From positions 1 to 20,123 of the forward strand of contig JAIXPR010000311.1 in assembly GCA_027486155.1 (NCBI GenBank): 20,123 nucleotides of DNA. Reading direction: 5' to 3'. Below, piece after piece: positions 13,703 through 20,104 of this stretch. The translations under genes were made by a program, and so were the position numbers. Source of the stretch: Pseudomonadota bacterium. Its GTDB lineage: Bacteria > Bdellovibrionota_C > UBA2361 > OMII01. The notes below the pieces were generated by a model. It was not told the DNA's origin. It ran no database searches and saw only the letters and a list, made by a program, of their open reading frames with translations. Positions within the stretch are counted from its first letter, which is position 1, and each line of letters starts with the position of its first letter.

Positions 13703-14299
13703 ATGCGGCGCTCGCTAATCGGCTTTATCTCTTCTTCCGCTCTCACGGTCACAGCACTCGTGGCGACAAGCTCGCCAAGCGCCGCCACGCCCATAAGTCA
13801 AAAGCTTATTCGCCCCTCCTCAAGTATCAAATTTGGCGTGGATTCCCCTGCCCCCGCACTCCAGATGAACGGTCAGCTCAAAACGTTCACGGGGTCGATT
13901 ACGCTCAATCCCGACGGCTCCGCGATCTCGCAGATAGATATGACCTTGCAACTCGATTCCGCGCAGGTTCCCCCAGACCAGATGCTTCAAGGTATCTTCC
14001 TGCACTCTGTCATCGCGAAACTCAATCAACGGGTGGCTACCTTTCGTAGCTCCTCAGTAGAGAAGCTCAGCGGAAGTGACTATATCGCGACAGGCGCGTA
14101 CACGTGGCATAACAAGAATCGCCGAGCCACGATCCCATTTCGACTCGTCCGCGCCTCTCCATCGAACTCTGAGCTTCGGGTGCTTATGAAGGGTACCCTC
14201 ACCGACGCCACGGCACCCAAGGAACTCACTGCCGCGGCTCCGGCGGCCTCCCAATCCTCGGGATGGGCACGAGCAACGCTCATCTTTGGGCGTAGTTAA
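13703..14299 (+). CDS. YceI-like exported lipid-binding family protein
   Basis: A 198-residue protein with a signal peptide (about 1-28, SAA-T). The rest resembles the YceI lipocalin-like barrel: SSIKFGVDSPAPALQMNGQLKTFTGSITLNPDGSAISQIDMTLQLDS (40-86), then a segment equivalent to the family's yPxatF region, here LNQRVATFRSSSVEKLSGSDYIATGAYTWHNKNRRATIPFRLVR. YceI proteins bind isoprenoid or fatty-acid-like ligands in the periplasm. Similarity is by pattern and I call it likely rather than certain. No Shine-Dalgarno precedes ATG 13703. The stop codon overlaps that of the convergent YdcZ gene by 2 bases. It lies 93 bases after purK in the same direction and is probably a separate unit. Confidence 0.72.
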   Translation: MRRSLIGFISSSALTVTALVATSSPSAATPISQKLIRPSSSIKFGVDSPAPALQMNGQLKTFTGSITLNPDGSAISQIDMTLQLDSAQVPPDQMLQGIFLHSVIAKLNQRVATFRSSSVEKLSGSDYIATGAYTWHNKNRRATIPFRLVRASPSNSELRVLMKGTLTDATAPKELTAAAPAASQSSGWARATLIFGRS

Positions 14300-14736
14300 C
14301 GACCGATTACGATCGCCCCAAGCGCGAGCAATCCGCAGCCGATCAAACGGGTCATCGATATCTGAATGACAGGCACGCCAAGAAGGCCAAAGTGATCGAA
14401 GGCGAGGCTGGTTAACGCCTGCCCCACTACGAGCAAAGCAACGGTGTGGGCCGTACCGATCCGGGGAATAAGGAACGCGGTTCCCATCACGAGCATTACT
14501 CCCGCAACACCCGCCAACAAACTCCATCGAGGCGCCTGCGCGATGCCGCTCAGCGACGTGACACTCCCTGTGATGACCATAAATGCAAAGAGGGCCAACG
14601 CGCCTATGATGAAGTTAATCAAGGTCGCAGGCATCGCACCGCCCAGCGCCACCATGACCCGAGAGTTCATCCCCCCTTGAATAACCACGAGCGCCCCAAC
14701 GCTAAGCCCTACAAGGATGTTTACGAATGCTCCCAT
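14296..14736 (-). CDS. YdcZ/DUF606-family membrane protein (DMT superfamily)
   Basis: A 146-residue integral membrane protein with five predicted helices. The N-terminal VGLSVGALVVIQGGMNSRVMVALGG and the C-terminal LVVGQALTSLAFDHFGLLGVP are the signature of DUF606/YdcZ, half-size relatives of drug/metabolite transporters. Start choice: the open frame extends to 14862, but ATG 14736 has a clear ribosome site (GGAG, complement of 14742-14745) 5 bases upstream and gives the normal family length, whereas the longer frame would run over the Sua5 start. Substrate unknown. Its stop codon overlaps the tail-to-tail stop of the YceI gene. Confidence 0.85.
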   Translation of the reverse strand: MGAFVNILVGLSVGALVVIQGGMNSRVMVALGGAMPATLINFIIGALALFAFMVITGSVTSLSGIAQAPRWSLLAGVAGVMLVMGTAFLIPRIGTAHTVALLVVGQALTSLAFDHFGLLGVPVIQISMTRLIGCGLLALGAIVIGR

Positions 14737-14741
14737 GAAAA

Positions 14742-14745
14742 CTCC
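14742..14745 (-). promoter_or_regulatory. Ribosome site fixing the YdcZ start
   Basis: Minus-strand GGAG, 5 bases before ATG 14736, decides between this start and in-frame upstream ATGs at 14778 and 14826. Confidence 0.7.
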
Positions 14746-14855
14746 AAAAACGACTAATACAACCCAATTATTAAACATTATTGAACGCGACCCTAGCCGT
14801 TTTCCAAGGAAACCGGTTAATGGCATACTCACCCATGACCTACGAGGCGCTGACC

Positions 14856-15851
14856 ATGGCACAGAACGTTGAACAAGATGACATTACGAAAGCCGCCGTT
14901 ATCCTCGCCGAAGGTAAGCTTGTCGCCTTCCCCACCGAAACGGTGTACGGCCTCGGTGCTGACGCGCGGAAAGAGTCGGCGGTCGCCAAAATTTATCAAG
15001 CGAAAGGTCGCCCCTCCAACAATCCCCTCATCGTTCATGTCGCGACGGTGGATGAGATCTATCGGTACGCGGACGTTGAATCCTCGTGGAACCCAGCGGT
15101 TGTTAAGGAATGGATCACTAAACTTACGCCTCTCTGGCCAGGACCACTCTCGATAATCCTGCCCCGAGGAGTGGAGATCGCTGATAGCGTGTGCGCTGGT
15201 GGTCCATCGGTCGCGCTTCGTATTCCGCGCCATCCGATCGCGCTCGCCTTGCTTCGCGCGTTCAAAGGTCCGATTGCCGCTCCAAGCGCGAACCCTTCGA
15301 TGTACGTAAGTCCAACAACGGCTCAACACGTGCGAGATAGTTTGGGAGAGAGCGTCGATTTCATCCTGGATGGCGGAGCGTGTGAGGTAGGACTTGAGTC
15401 AACCGTGCTCTCCCTACTCGCACCAACGCCTCAAGTCCTGCGACCTGGCGCTATCAGCCTTGATACACTTCGTCACACACTCGGATGCCCGGTTGAGGGA
15501 CCACTTTCATCAGGCGAAGCACAAACCGGCGAGCTTCTTTCTCCCGGACTCCTCGCCAAACACTACTCTCCCCGAACGAAGGTGAGATTACGAACCACCA
15601 TCTCTCAGGGAGAACGACTACCCGAGAAAACCGGGGCTCTCATATTTTCTGACTGGAAGCCAAACTTTCCGACCACGGTGACTACCGTGCTGAGCAAATG
15701 TGGGGATGTTGAGGCAATCGCGGCACGACTGTTTGGTGCGCTTCGTGAACTCGATCAAGCGGACCTCGATCTGATCGTCGTGGATACCTGCGAACCGATC
15801 GGATTGGGAGAGGCGATTATGGATCGATTGATCCGCGCCAGTAGGCAGTGA
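14856..15851 (+). CDS. sua5: L-threonylcarbamoyladenylate synthase (Sua5 type)
   Basis: A 331-residue enzyme making threonylcarbamoyl-AMP from threonine, bicarbonate and ATP, the first step of t6A37 modification of ANN-decoding tRNAs. The YrdC domain shows LVAFPTETVYGLGADA (22-37), KIYQAKGRPSNNPLIVH (45-61), PLWPGPLSIIL (92-102), VALRIPRHPIA (119-129) and IAAPSANPS (140-148). The linker SPGLLAKHYSPRT (229-241) and the further C-terminal domain make it the long Sua5 type rather than short TsaC. Start: ATG 14856 has GAGG (14844-14847) 8 bases upstream and matches the family; ATG 14820 with AAGGA (14806-14810) is a good alternative adding 12 residues. It ends 6 bases from the convergent response-regulator gene. 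Confidence 0.95.
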   Translation: MAQNVEQDDITKAAVILAEGKLVAFPTETVYGLGADARKESAVAKIYQAKGRPSNNPLIVHVATVDEIYRYADVESSWNPAVVKEWITKLTPLWPGPLSIILPRGVEIADSVCAGGPSVALRIPRHPIALALLRAFKGPIAAPSANPSMYVSPTTAQHVRDSLGESVDFILDGGACEVGLESTVLSLLAPTPQVLRPGAISLDTLRHTLGCPVEGPLSSGEAQTGELLSPGLLAKHYSPRTKVRLRTTISQGERLPEKTGALIFSDWKPNFPTTVTTVLSKCGDVEAIAARLFGALRELDQADLDLIVVDTCEPIGLGEAIMDRLIRASRQ

Positions 15852-15857
15852 GAGCCG

Positions 15858-16253
15858 CTAGCGGTTGAGGATGTCTTGGATCTTCTCCTGGAGAGACTCA
15901 ACGGTGAAAGGTTTGGCGATGTAGTTAGAAACACCAGCCTTAGCCGCTTCAATAATATTCTCGCGTTTTACCTCGGCCGTTACCATCAGGAAGGGCATCC
16001 GTGAGAACTTGCCATCGGCGCGAATCGTTCGAAGTAGATCGATGCCCATCATCTTTGGCATATGCCAATCGCAGATAATAAATTCAACATCGCCCGTATG
16101 AAGCTTTTCAAGAGCGTCGACACCATCCACTGCTTCGATTACGTTCTCGAAGCCAAGGTTTAAAAGGGTGCGCTTCATGAGCTTCCGCTGCGTCGGAAAG
16201 TCATCCACGACTAGGATCTTCATTCCCTTTTTGGACTCGTAGTTACTCGACAT
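15858..16253 (-). CDS. CheY-like single-domain response regulator
   Basis: A 131-residue receiver domain with no output domain. Key residues: acidic pair Asp17-Asp18 in LVVDDFPTQRK, phospho-acceptor Asp62 in CDWHMPKMMGIDLL, Thr92 in MVTAEVKRENI, Tyr111 and Lys114 in YIAKPFT. The DWHMP and VTAE.KRENIIEA.KAGV.NYI.KPF pattern is that of proteobacterial CheY that binds the flagellar switch. No chemotaxis or flagellar gene is in the window, so it may be an orphan regulator or receiver for an unlinked kinase. Start ATG 16253 has AGGG 7 bases upstream; an inner ATG at 16223 (MKILVVDD) is the usual CheY beginning and also has a GGGA next to it. Confidence 0.93.
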   Translation of the reverse strand: MSSNYESKKGMKILVVDDFPTQRKLMKRTLLNLGFENVIEAVDGVDALEKLHTGDVEFIICDWHMPKMMGIDLLRTIRADGKFSRMPFLMVTAEVKRENIIEAAKAGVSNYIAKPFTVESLQEKIQDILNR

Positions 16254-16278
16254 CTCCGTTCCCTAAAGGCATACGCCC

Positions 16279-16295
16279 CCGCGAACACCTCGCGG
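16279..16295 (-). repeat. Small hairpin upstream of the response regulator
   Basis: Perfect 6-bp arms CCGCGA (16279-16284) and TCGCGG (16290-16295) with a 5-base loop, 26 bases before the regulator start, in the 112-base gap after the epimerase gene. No T-run follows on the minus strand; it may be an mRNA leader structure or attenuate read-through from the upstream genes. Confidence 0.35.
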
Positions 16296-16365
16296 CACTC
16301 CCCTATTGTCTCACCACAGAGGACGGCAGATACGGCGAAAAACTTGAGATCTCGAAAATGCCTAG

Positions 16366-16956
16366 CTATCTTAGCGGCTTACGATGCGACGCAGGGCGGA
16401 TCTCGCGGCGATCATTTTCAACGGTCAAGGGGTTATCCCCCCACTCGTGCCCCACCAGCGAAGAGTTATACGGAAACCGCCCCTCGTCACCTGTGTTATA
16501 GGTTTCACTCGTTATGTAGAAGAGATGGGCTTGTGGGGAGAGAACCTTACATCCATGCAGGACACCCGGTGGTATCTTCACACACACCTCTCTCGCCCCC
16601 GCATGCTCGGTTGAGTCTCCCATCTCGATGATCATTTTTTGTTTGTATGTGGAGCTCTCGGGACGATTATCGAAGAGGACGGTTTGAATCTTACCGATAG
16701 GGCAATACCACCAGTCGGTCTGAATGTGGTGGTAGTGCCATGCCTTCACGACATCCTTCGCCATCTTGCTATGGCTCCACTGTCCAAAGACTCCATCCTC
16801 AAATAAAGGATCTGTAACGCGCACAACTTCACGAAAGAATCCACGAGGATCTAGATGTGTCTTAAGTTCCTTGACGACAACCCCCTCGATCAAAACGTTT
16901 ATGGAGAACTCCTCCATTGTGCACTCTCCAACTACCGCTTCGGCCACTTTTTCCAT
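16366..16956 (-). CDS. RmlC-like sugar-nucleotide epimerase (dTDP-4-dehydrorhamnose 3,5-epimerase family)
   Basis: A 196-residue cupin. Family signs are HLDPRGFFREVVRV (34-47), AWHYHHIQTDWWYCPIGKIQTVLFDNRPESSTY (72-104), IPPGVLHGCKVLS (128-140) and LFYITSETYNTGDEGRFPYN (145-164). In RmlC the conserved LHxQ-type His and a C-terminal Tyr act in C3/C5 epimerisation; here the equivalent region is WHYHHIQTDWWY and the final GIxWNDP is replaced by FPYN, so the substrate may not be dTDP-4-dehydrorhamnose. No other rhamnose genes are nearby. A 14-residue extension precedes the family core (alternative ATG at 16917). AGGA 7 bases before ATG 16956 favours the longer form. It follows the DUF6178 gene by 35 bases and is probably in its operon. 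Confidence 0.82.
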   Translation of the reverse strand: MEKVAEAVVGECTMEEFSINVLIEGVVVKELKTHLDPRGFFREVVRVTDPLFEDGVFGQWSHSKMAKDVVKAWHYHHIQTDWWYCPIGKIQTVLFDNRPESSTYKQKMIIEMGDSTEHAGAREVCVKIPPGVLHGCKVLSPQAHLFYITSETYNTGDEGRFPYNSSLVGHEWGDNPLTVENDRREIRPASHRKPLR

Positions 16957-16991
16957 GGGAACATCCTCGCCAGCTTGTGTAACTAGCCGCT

Positions 16992-18275
16992 CTAGCTTTG
17001 AACCATCGACTTAACTCTATCGAGAAGATCGTTGACCGTCCCGACACTCTTCACCGTGGTGAACGCTCGATGACCCGCTTGGAGCGTCCCATGCTCTTGT
17101 TCAACCGAGCCATCATCATTCAGATACAATGGCATAACGGGAAACGCTTCGCGAGCGCACGCGACGGTGCCAAAGAGAACGGGCTCAGAGTCTCGTAACG
17201 TTCCGACCGCCTCTAGAGGGACCTTTCGCGCTTTTGTTCGGACCGCCATCAGTTCGGTGACGCCGAGCCGATACAGCTTGCCGAGGCCCAGGGCTCCATA
17301 TACATCCTTGAGTGAAGAGGAGGTTCCTATAGTCATTCGCTCAAGCGCGATGTTGATGGCCCCTTTTACTCGCTCGGCGAGGTCAAGCACGCTCTCATGA
17401 TTCGAGAAGTCTACCCCCCAACGAACAACAGCAGCGTTCATGATGTAGGTGAACTCCATCTCAAGCTCATCTCGGTCACTGGCTTCTCTCACGAGATCCC
17501 CGAAAAGCCTCGCTACTCGAGCTTCGTATATGAGCGGCTCAATACTTCGAATATCATCAACATGGCCCCGACCCTGCGCTGCCCCAACCTCCGCTTTCGC
17601 TTCGGCGAGACAGTAGGGAGCGTGAACGGCGGCGGCCACCTCCGGCTCCGGAACCCCCTCGGCGGCGAGTCGCTTTTGTCTCTCTTGATACGACTCCTCC
17701 TCCAACATCGAGGTCGTCGCGACCGTCATGATAGAGATAAGCTGGTAAAAAAGCTCCGCGCTTGATTCGAAGATTAACGCGAGAAGACGCGCGAGAAGGA
17801 AATGCTTGGTGGCGTCCTCCGTTGTAATGCCGATCCACGTAAAGCCCTTGTCCGGCGTGTGGAACCCCGGCCCGGGAGGCTGCTCTGTGGGCTCCTCGAA
17901 AACCTTTACCTCAACGTACCTTTCAATCAAAATCGCGATAAGTTTTAGATCCGCGATCTTGATAAATTTCTGGAGCAGTTCGAGTGACTCAGTCTCGTCG
18001 GTAAGCGCGAGCCACTCCCAGAGAGCCTCCTCATTGAGGGTATCACCCGCCCACAGGTCGAAATCAGTTAACAACCGACACTGCTCCATGGACGCCATCA
18101 TAATGATGTCGGACGAGGACTGAAGACCCGTGCTCTTAACCACCATGTACAGGCTTTGCGCCGGCAGTTGCCTAACGACCTGCTCTGGCGCGTCCGAGTC
18201 AAAGATCTCCTTGTAGAGATCGCGACAGGTATGTCCACGAAAGTGCGCGACCGCTGGCGCGTCAGAAGGCTTCAT
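16992..18275 (-). CDS. DUF6178 family protein
   Basis: A 427-residue cytoplasmic protein. The first hundred residues carry the family pattern: QLPAQSLYMVVKSTGLQSSSDI (36-57), MASMEQCRLLTDFDLWAGD (60-78), then NEEALWEWLALTDETESLELL. A conserved middle follows with LARLLALIFESSAELFYQLISIM and, later, MEFTYIMNAAVVRWGVDFSN, and it ends with AFTTVKSVGTVNDLLDRVKSM. I know the family mainly from Deltaproteobacteria; its function is unknown. No signal peptide or clear catalytic motif is seen. The ATG overlaps the infC stop in an ATGA, with no Shine-Dalgarno, so translation is coupled to infC. That coupling hints at a link to ribosome or growth status, but this is inference. Confidence 0.82.
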   Translation of the reverse strand: MKPSDAPAVAHFRGHTCRDLYKEIFDSDAPEQVVRQLPAQSLYMVVKSTGLQSSSDIIMMASMEQCRLLTDFDLWAGDTLNEEALWEWLALTDETESLELLQKFIKIADLKLIAILIERYVEVKVFEEPTEQPPGPGFHTPDKGFTWIGITTEDATKHFLLARLLALIFESSAELFYQLISIMTVATTSMLEEESYQERQKRLAAEGVPEPEVAAAVHAPYCLAEAKAEVGAAQGRGHVDDIRSIEPLIYEARVARLFGDLVREASDRDELEMEFTYIMNAAVVRWGVDFSNHESVLDLAERVKGAINIALERMTIGTSSSLKDVYGALGLGKLYRLGVTELMAVRTKARKVPLEAVGTLRDSEPVLFGTVACAREAFPVMPLYLNDDGSVEQEHGTLQAGHRAFTTVKSVGTVNDLLDRVKSMVQS

Positions 18276-18835
18276 TTTGCGGGCGCGAAGGTAATGTGAA
18301 TCTGTCGACCGTGCGCTGGAGAGCGCTCATCAACTGTGGCCACATCCGAGAGACGCTCAACGATCTGATCGAACTTCTCTTTACCGAGATCGATATACAT
18401 AGCCTCTCGCCCTTTGAATCGCATGACGAACTTCACCTTGTCACCCTCCGCTAAGAACTCTCGGGCGTGCTTGAGCTTAACCTCAAGATCTCCGGAGTCG
18501 GTGCGGTAACGAAGACGCAGTTCTTTAATGGTGTTCTCAGTGCGATTCTTCTTGGCCTCAGCCTCTTTCTTCTGCTCTTTGTACTTAAACTTTCCGTAAT
18601 CAAGGATCTTACACACCGGAGGCTTGGCCTGCGGAGCGACCTCAACAAGATCGAGCTCCAACTCTTGCGCGCGAAGAAGCGCGTCTCGAATCGGCAATAC
18701 ACCGAGCTGTTCGCCATCTGCCGCGATAACTCGAACTTCTTTAGCTATAATGAACTCATTGATGCGATGCGCATCTGGGGGTGCTACCGGGCGGTTAAAT
18801 CGTCCGCCCCGGAAACCGGGCTTGAAAGGCTTCAA
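18272..18835 (-). CDS. infC: Translation initiation factor IF-3
   Basis: A 187-residue factor that binds the 30S subunit, blocks premature 50S joining and checks the initiator tRNA-start codon match. The N-domain is residues about 24-93 (RINEFIIAKEVRVIAADGEQLGVLPIRDALLRAQELELDLVEVAP, then AKPPVCKILDYGKFKYKEQKK). After a charged linker, the C-domain is about 100-187 (IKELRLRYRTDSGDLEVKLKHAREFLAEGDKVKFVMRFKGREA). The N-terminus is Gly/Arg/Phe-rich. Start: TTG 18835 follows a strong GGAGGA by 6 bases. An in-frame ATT (18851-18853) with AGGA 8 bases upstream is an alternative, of interest because E. coli infC starts with AUU for autoregulation. rpmI and rplT are not next; the DUF6178 gene overlaps its stop. 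Confidence 0.96.
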   Translation of the reverse strand: MKPFKPGFRGGRFNRPVAPPDAHRINEFIIAKEVRVIAADGEQLGVLPIRDALLRAQELELDLVEVAPQAKPPVCKILDYGKFKYKEQKKEAEAKKNRTENTIKELRLRYRTDSGDLEVKLKHAREFLAEGDKVKFVMRFKGREAMYIDLGKEKFDQIVERLSDVATVDERSPAHGRQIHITFAPAK

Positions 18836-18849
18836 AAAAGATCCTCCAT
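18832..18849 (-). other. Five-codon mini-ORF overlapping the infC start
   Basis: Minus-strand ATG at 18849-18847 opens ATG-GAG-GAT-CTT-TTT-TGA, one frame off infC. Its TGA (18834-18832) overlaps the infC TTG (18835-18833) as TTGA, and its codons include the infC Shine-Dalgarno. It has no good ribosome site of its own (AGGA lies 12 bases upstream). A leader for termination-reinitiation is possible; chance is the alternative. Confidence 0.25.
18842..18847 (-). promoter_or_regulatory. Strong ribosome site for infC (TTG start)
   Basis: Minus-strand GGAGGA, 6 bases before TTG 18835. It is the best ribosome site in the window and supports a TTG start. A second AGGA (18862-18865) is 8 bases before an in-frame ATT (18851-18853). 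Confidence 0.7.
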
Positions 18850-18865
18850 AAATGGTGTAAGTCCT

Positions 18866-18884
18866 GTACGGCGCGAGACCGTAC
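18866..18884 (-). promoter_or_regulatory. Leader hairpin upstream of infC
   Basis: Perfect 6-bp arms GTACGG and CCGTAC with a 7-base loop lie 31 bases before the infC TTG and directly upstream of the AGGA for the alternative ATT start. A weak promoter (TTGATT, complement of 18916-18921; TAACGT, complement of 18893-18898; 17-base spacer) would start transcription just before it. This could be an IF-3 or ribosomal-protein control element. Confidence 0.35.
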
Positions 18885-18940
18885 CGCTCGATACGTTATC
18901 CACTGCATCGGCGCGAATCAATAGGTAGCTGAATTTGGTT

Positions 18941-19543
18941 CTATTTCTTCTTAGCGTCCTTTGCGGGTTGCTTGCCCCCCTTAGTATCGGCTGATTTTTC
19001 AGGAGCTGGAGAGGGGGAAGGTTGGGCGGTGACGATTTCTCTGCACTTTGGCTCGCTTACCTCCACTCCTACGCAGGTCCCCTCCTGCTGCCGACATTCT
19101 TCAGCCAAGGCCTTCTCAAGCTCAGCCCGAGCAGAGAAACTCAACGAATTCAGCACGGTAGACCGAGAACTCATCTTTAAAGCCACGCACGTGCCAAACG
19201 CCTCGTGCTCTCTCTTACACGCCTCTGAGGCCCGGATGCGCTGGCGGTCTGCCTCCATCTGCAACGAGCCTTTGGCGGTGGCCTCATCCCCACCTGCCCG
19301 CTCGATGCCCAAAAGCCGGACAATTGCCGGCTCTGGTGTCGGAGGTGCTGGGACTGACGTAGGGGTCGACCCGACAGATGCCCCCCGGGGAGCTTCAGGG
19401 CGAGATACCTCAGCAGCCGGCTTCTTAACCCACTTATACGAGATATCAGCGGAACACCGAAACTCAGCGGTAACAGAGGACGCGCTCGACAGGAGAGAGA
19501 GGAGCGCGAAGGGAAGGCAAAAAGATACAATTCTCACTCTCAT
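18941..19543 (-). CDS. Exported six-cysteine, Pro/Lys-rich protein of unknown function
   Basis: A 200-residue protein if ATG 19543 is used, which starts a clear signal peptide (MRVRIVSFCLPFALLSLLSS, cleavage near VTA-E at 26); a GTG 75 bases upstream would bury it. The mature part holds six cysteines (30, 109, 119, 150, 157, 167), a Pro/Ser/Thr linker (48-74), a helical charged segment (ATAKGSLQMEADRQRIRASEACKREHEAFGTCVALKM, 88-124), a second helix (RAELEKALAEECRQQ) and a Lys-rich tail ending AKDAKKK. No family is recognised. A periplasmic disulfide-bonded protein binding an anionic partner would fit the sequence, but this is a guess. No Shine-Dalgarno is seen. It lies 105 bases upstream of infC on the same strand. 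Confidence 0.7.
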   Translation of the reverse strand: MRVRIVSFCLPFALLSLLSSASSVTAEFRCSADISYKWVKKPAAEVSRPEAPRGASVGSTPTSVPAPPTPEPAIVRLLGIERAGGDEATAKGSLQMEADRQRIRASEACKREHEAFGTCVALKMSSRSTVLNSLSFSARAELEKALAEECRQQEGTCVGVEVSEPKCREIVTAQPSPSPAPEKSADTKGGKQPAKDAKKK

Positions 19544-19679
19544 GTCATGAATATCGAAAAAGGGGCGTCGTCGTACATTTCGTATCGATTGGTTTGGTTT
19601 AGGTATAACGGTCCTCACACCCCGTGTGCAAGGTTAAACTGCAAATGCCCGAACTCATCCATCTTATCCATGAGGACGT

Positions 19680-20030
19680 ATGGAACAGAGCTTAGGAAGT
19701 GTTTTCCCCCGAGTAGACAGAGAGTTTGATGACGCGCTCGGTCAGCCCAACATGACTGGCAGCCCCGAGCGTCGACTCCTTCTCGCGATCCTAGAGCGGG
19801 CTATCTTAGATTTCGTTGGCAATGACGCGCGTGAACTCGAGCAAGCTGAGCAGTGGCTTTTCGGCTCTGAGCAAGGCAACCGCAACGAACATTTCTCCTT
19901 CGAGTGGGTATGCGAACAGCTCGATCTCGATCCGAAGCGGACCTCCGCAAAAATTAAATCGATGCCCCGACGGGGAAATCGTAAAGTCGCTCCATGGTAC
20001 TTCACCAAGCACCAACCCGCGGCGGCCTGA
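19680..20030 (+). CDS. Small conserved cytoplasmic protein of unknown function
   Basis: A 116-residue protein with no signal peptide or membrane helix. Its core reads SPERRLLLAILERAILDFVGND (28-49), then a helix ending AEQWLFGSE (56-64), then FSFEWVCEQLDLDPKRTSAKIKSM (72-95). This helical pattern, with WLF followed by FSFEWVCEQLxLDP, recurs in small uncharacterised proteins of several bacterial groups and of phages; the last part looks like a helix-turn-helix and the tail (RRGNRK) is basic. DNA binding is possible but unproven. GAGGA (19672-19676) is 3 bases before ATG 19680, close but usable. An inner ATG at 19752 would keep the conserved core. It diverges from the six-cysteine gene across a 136-base gap. 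Confidence 0.72.
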   Translation: MEQSLGSVFPRVDREFDDALGQPNMTGSPERRLLLAILERAILDFVGNDARELEQAEQWLFGSEQGNRNEHFSFEWVCEQLDLDPKRTSAKIKSMPRRGNRKVAPWYFTKHQPAAA

Positions 20031-20067
20031 TAGCGTGTTAATGAAAATGTCGTACGGCGAGGCGGGC

Positions 20068-20104
20068 GGGATGAGGCGGCAGCGAAGAGCCTTGCGCCTC
20101 TCCC
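20068..20104. terminator. Hairpin downstream of the last gene
   Basis: Arms GGGA-T-GAGGCG (20068-20078, one bulged T) and CGCCTCTCCC (20095-20104) form a 10-bp stem with a 16-base loop, 38 bases after the stop codon. No T-run follows on the plus strand within the window, so intrinsic termination is uncertain. Confidence 0.35.

Noticed and set aside
14737..14862. N-terminal extension of the YdcZ protein
   Set aside because: A well-placed GGAG before ATG 14736 and the family length favour the shorter protein; the extension would overlap the Sua5 start.
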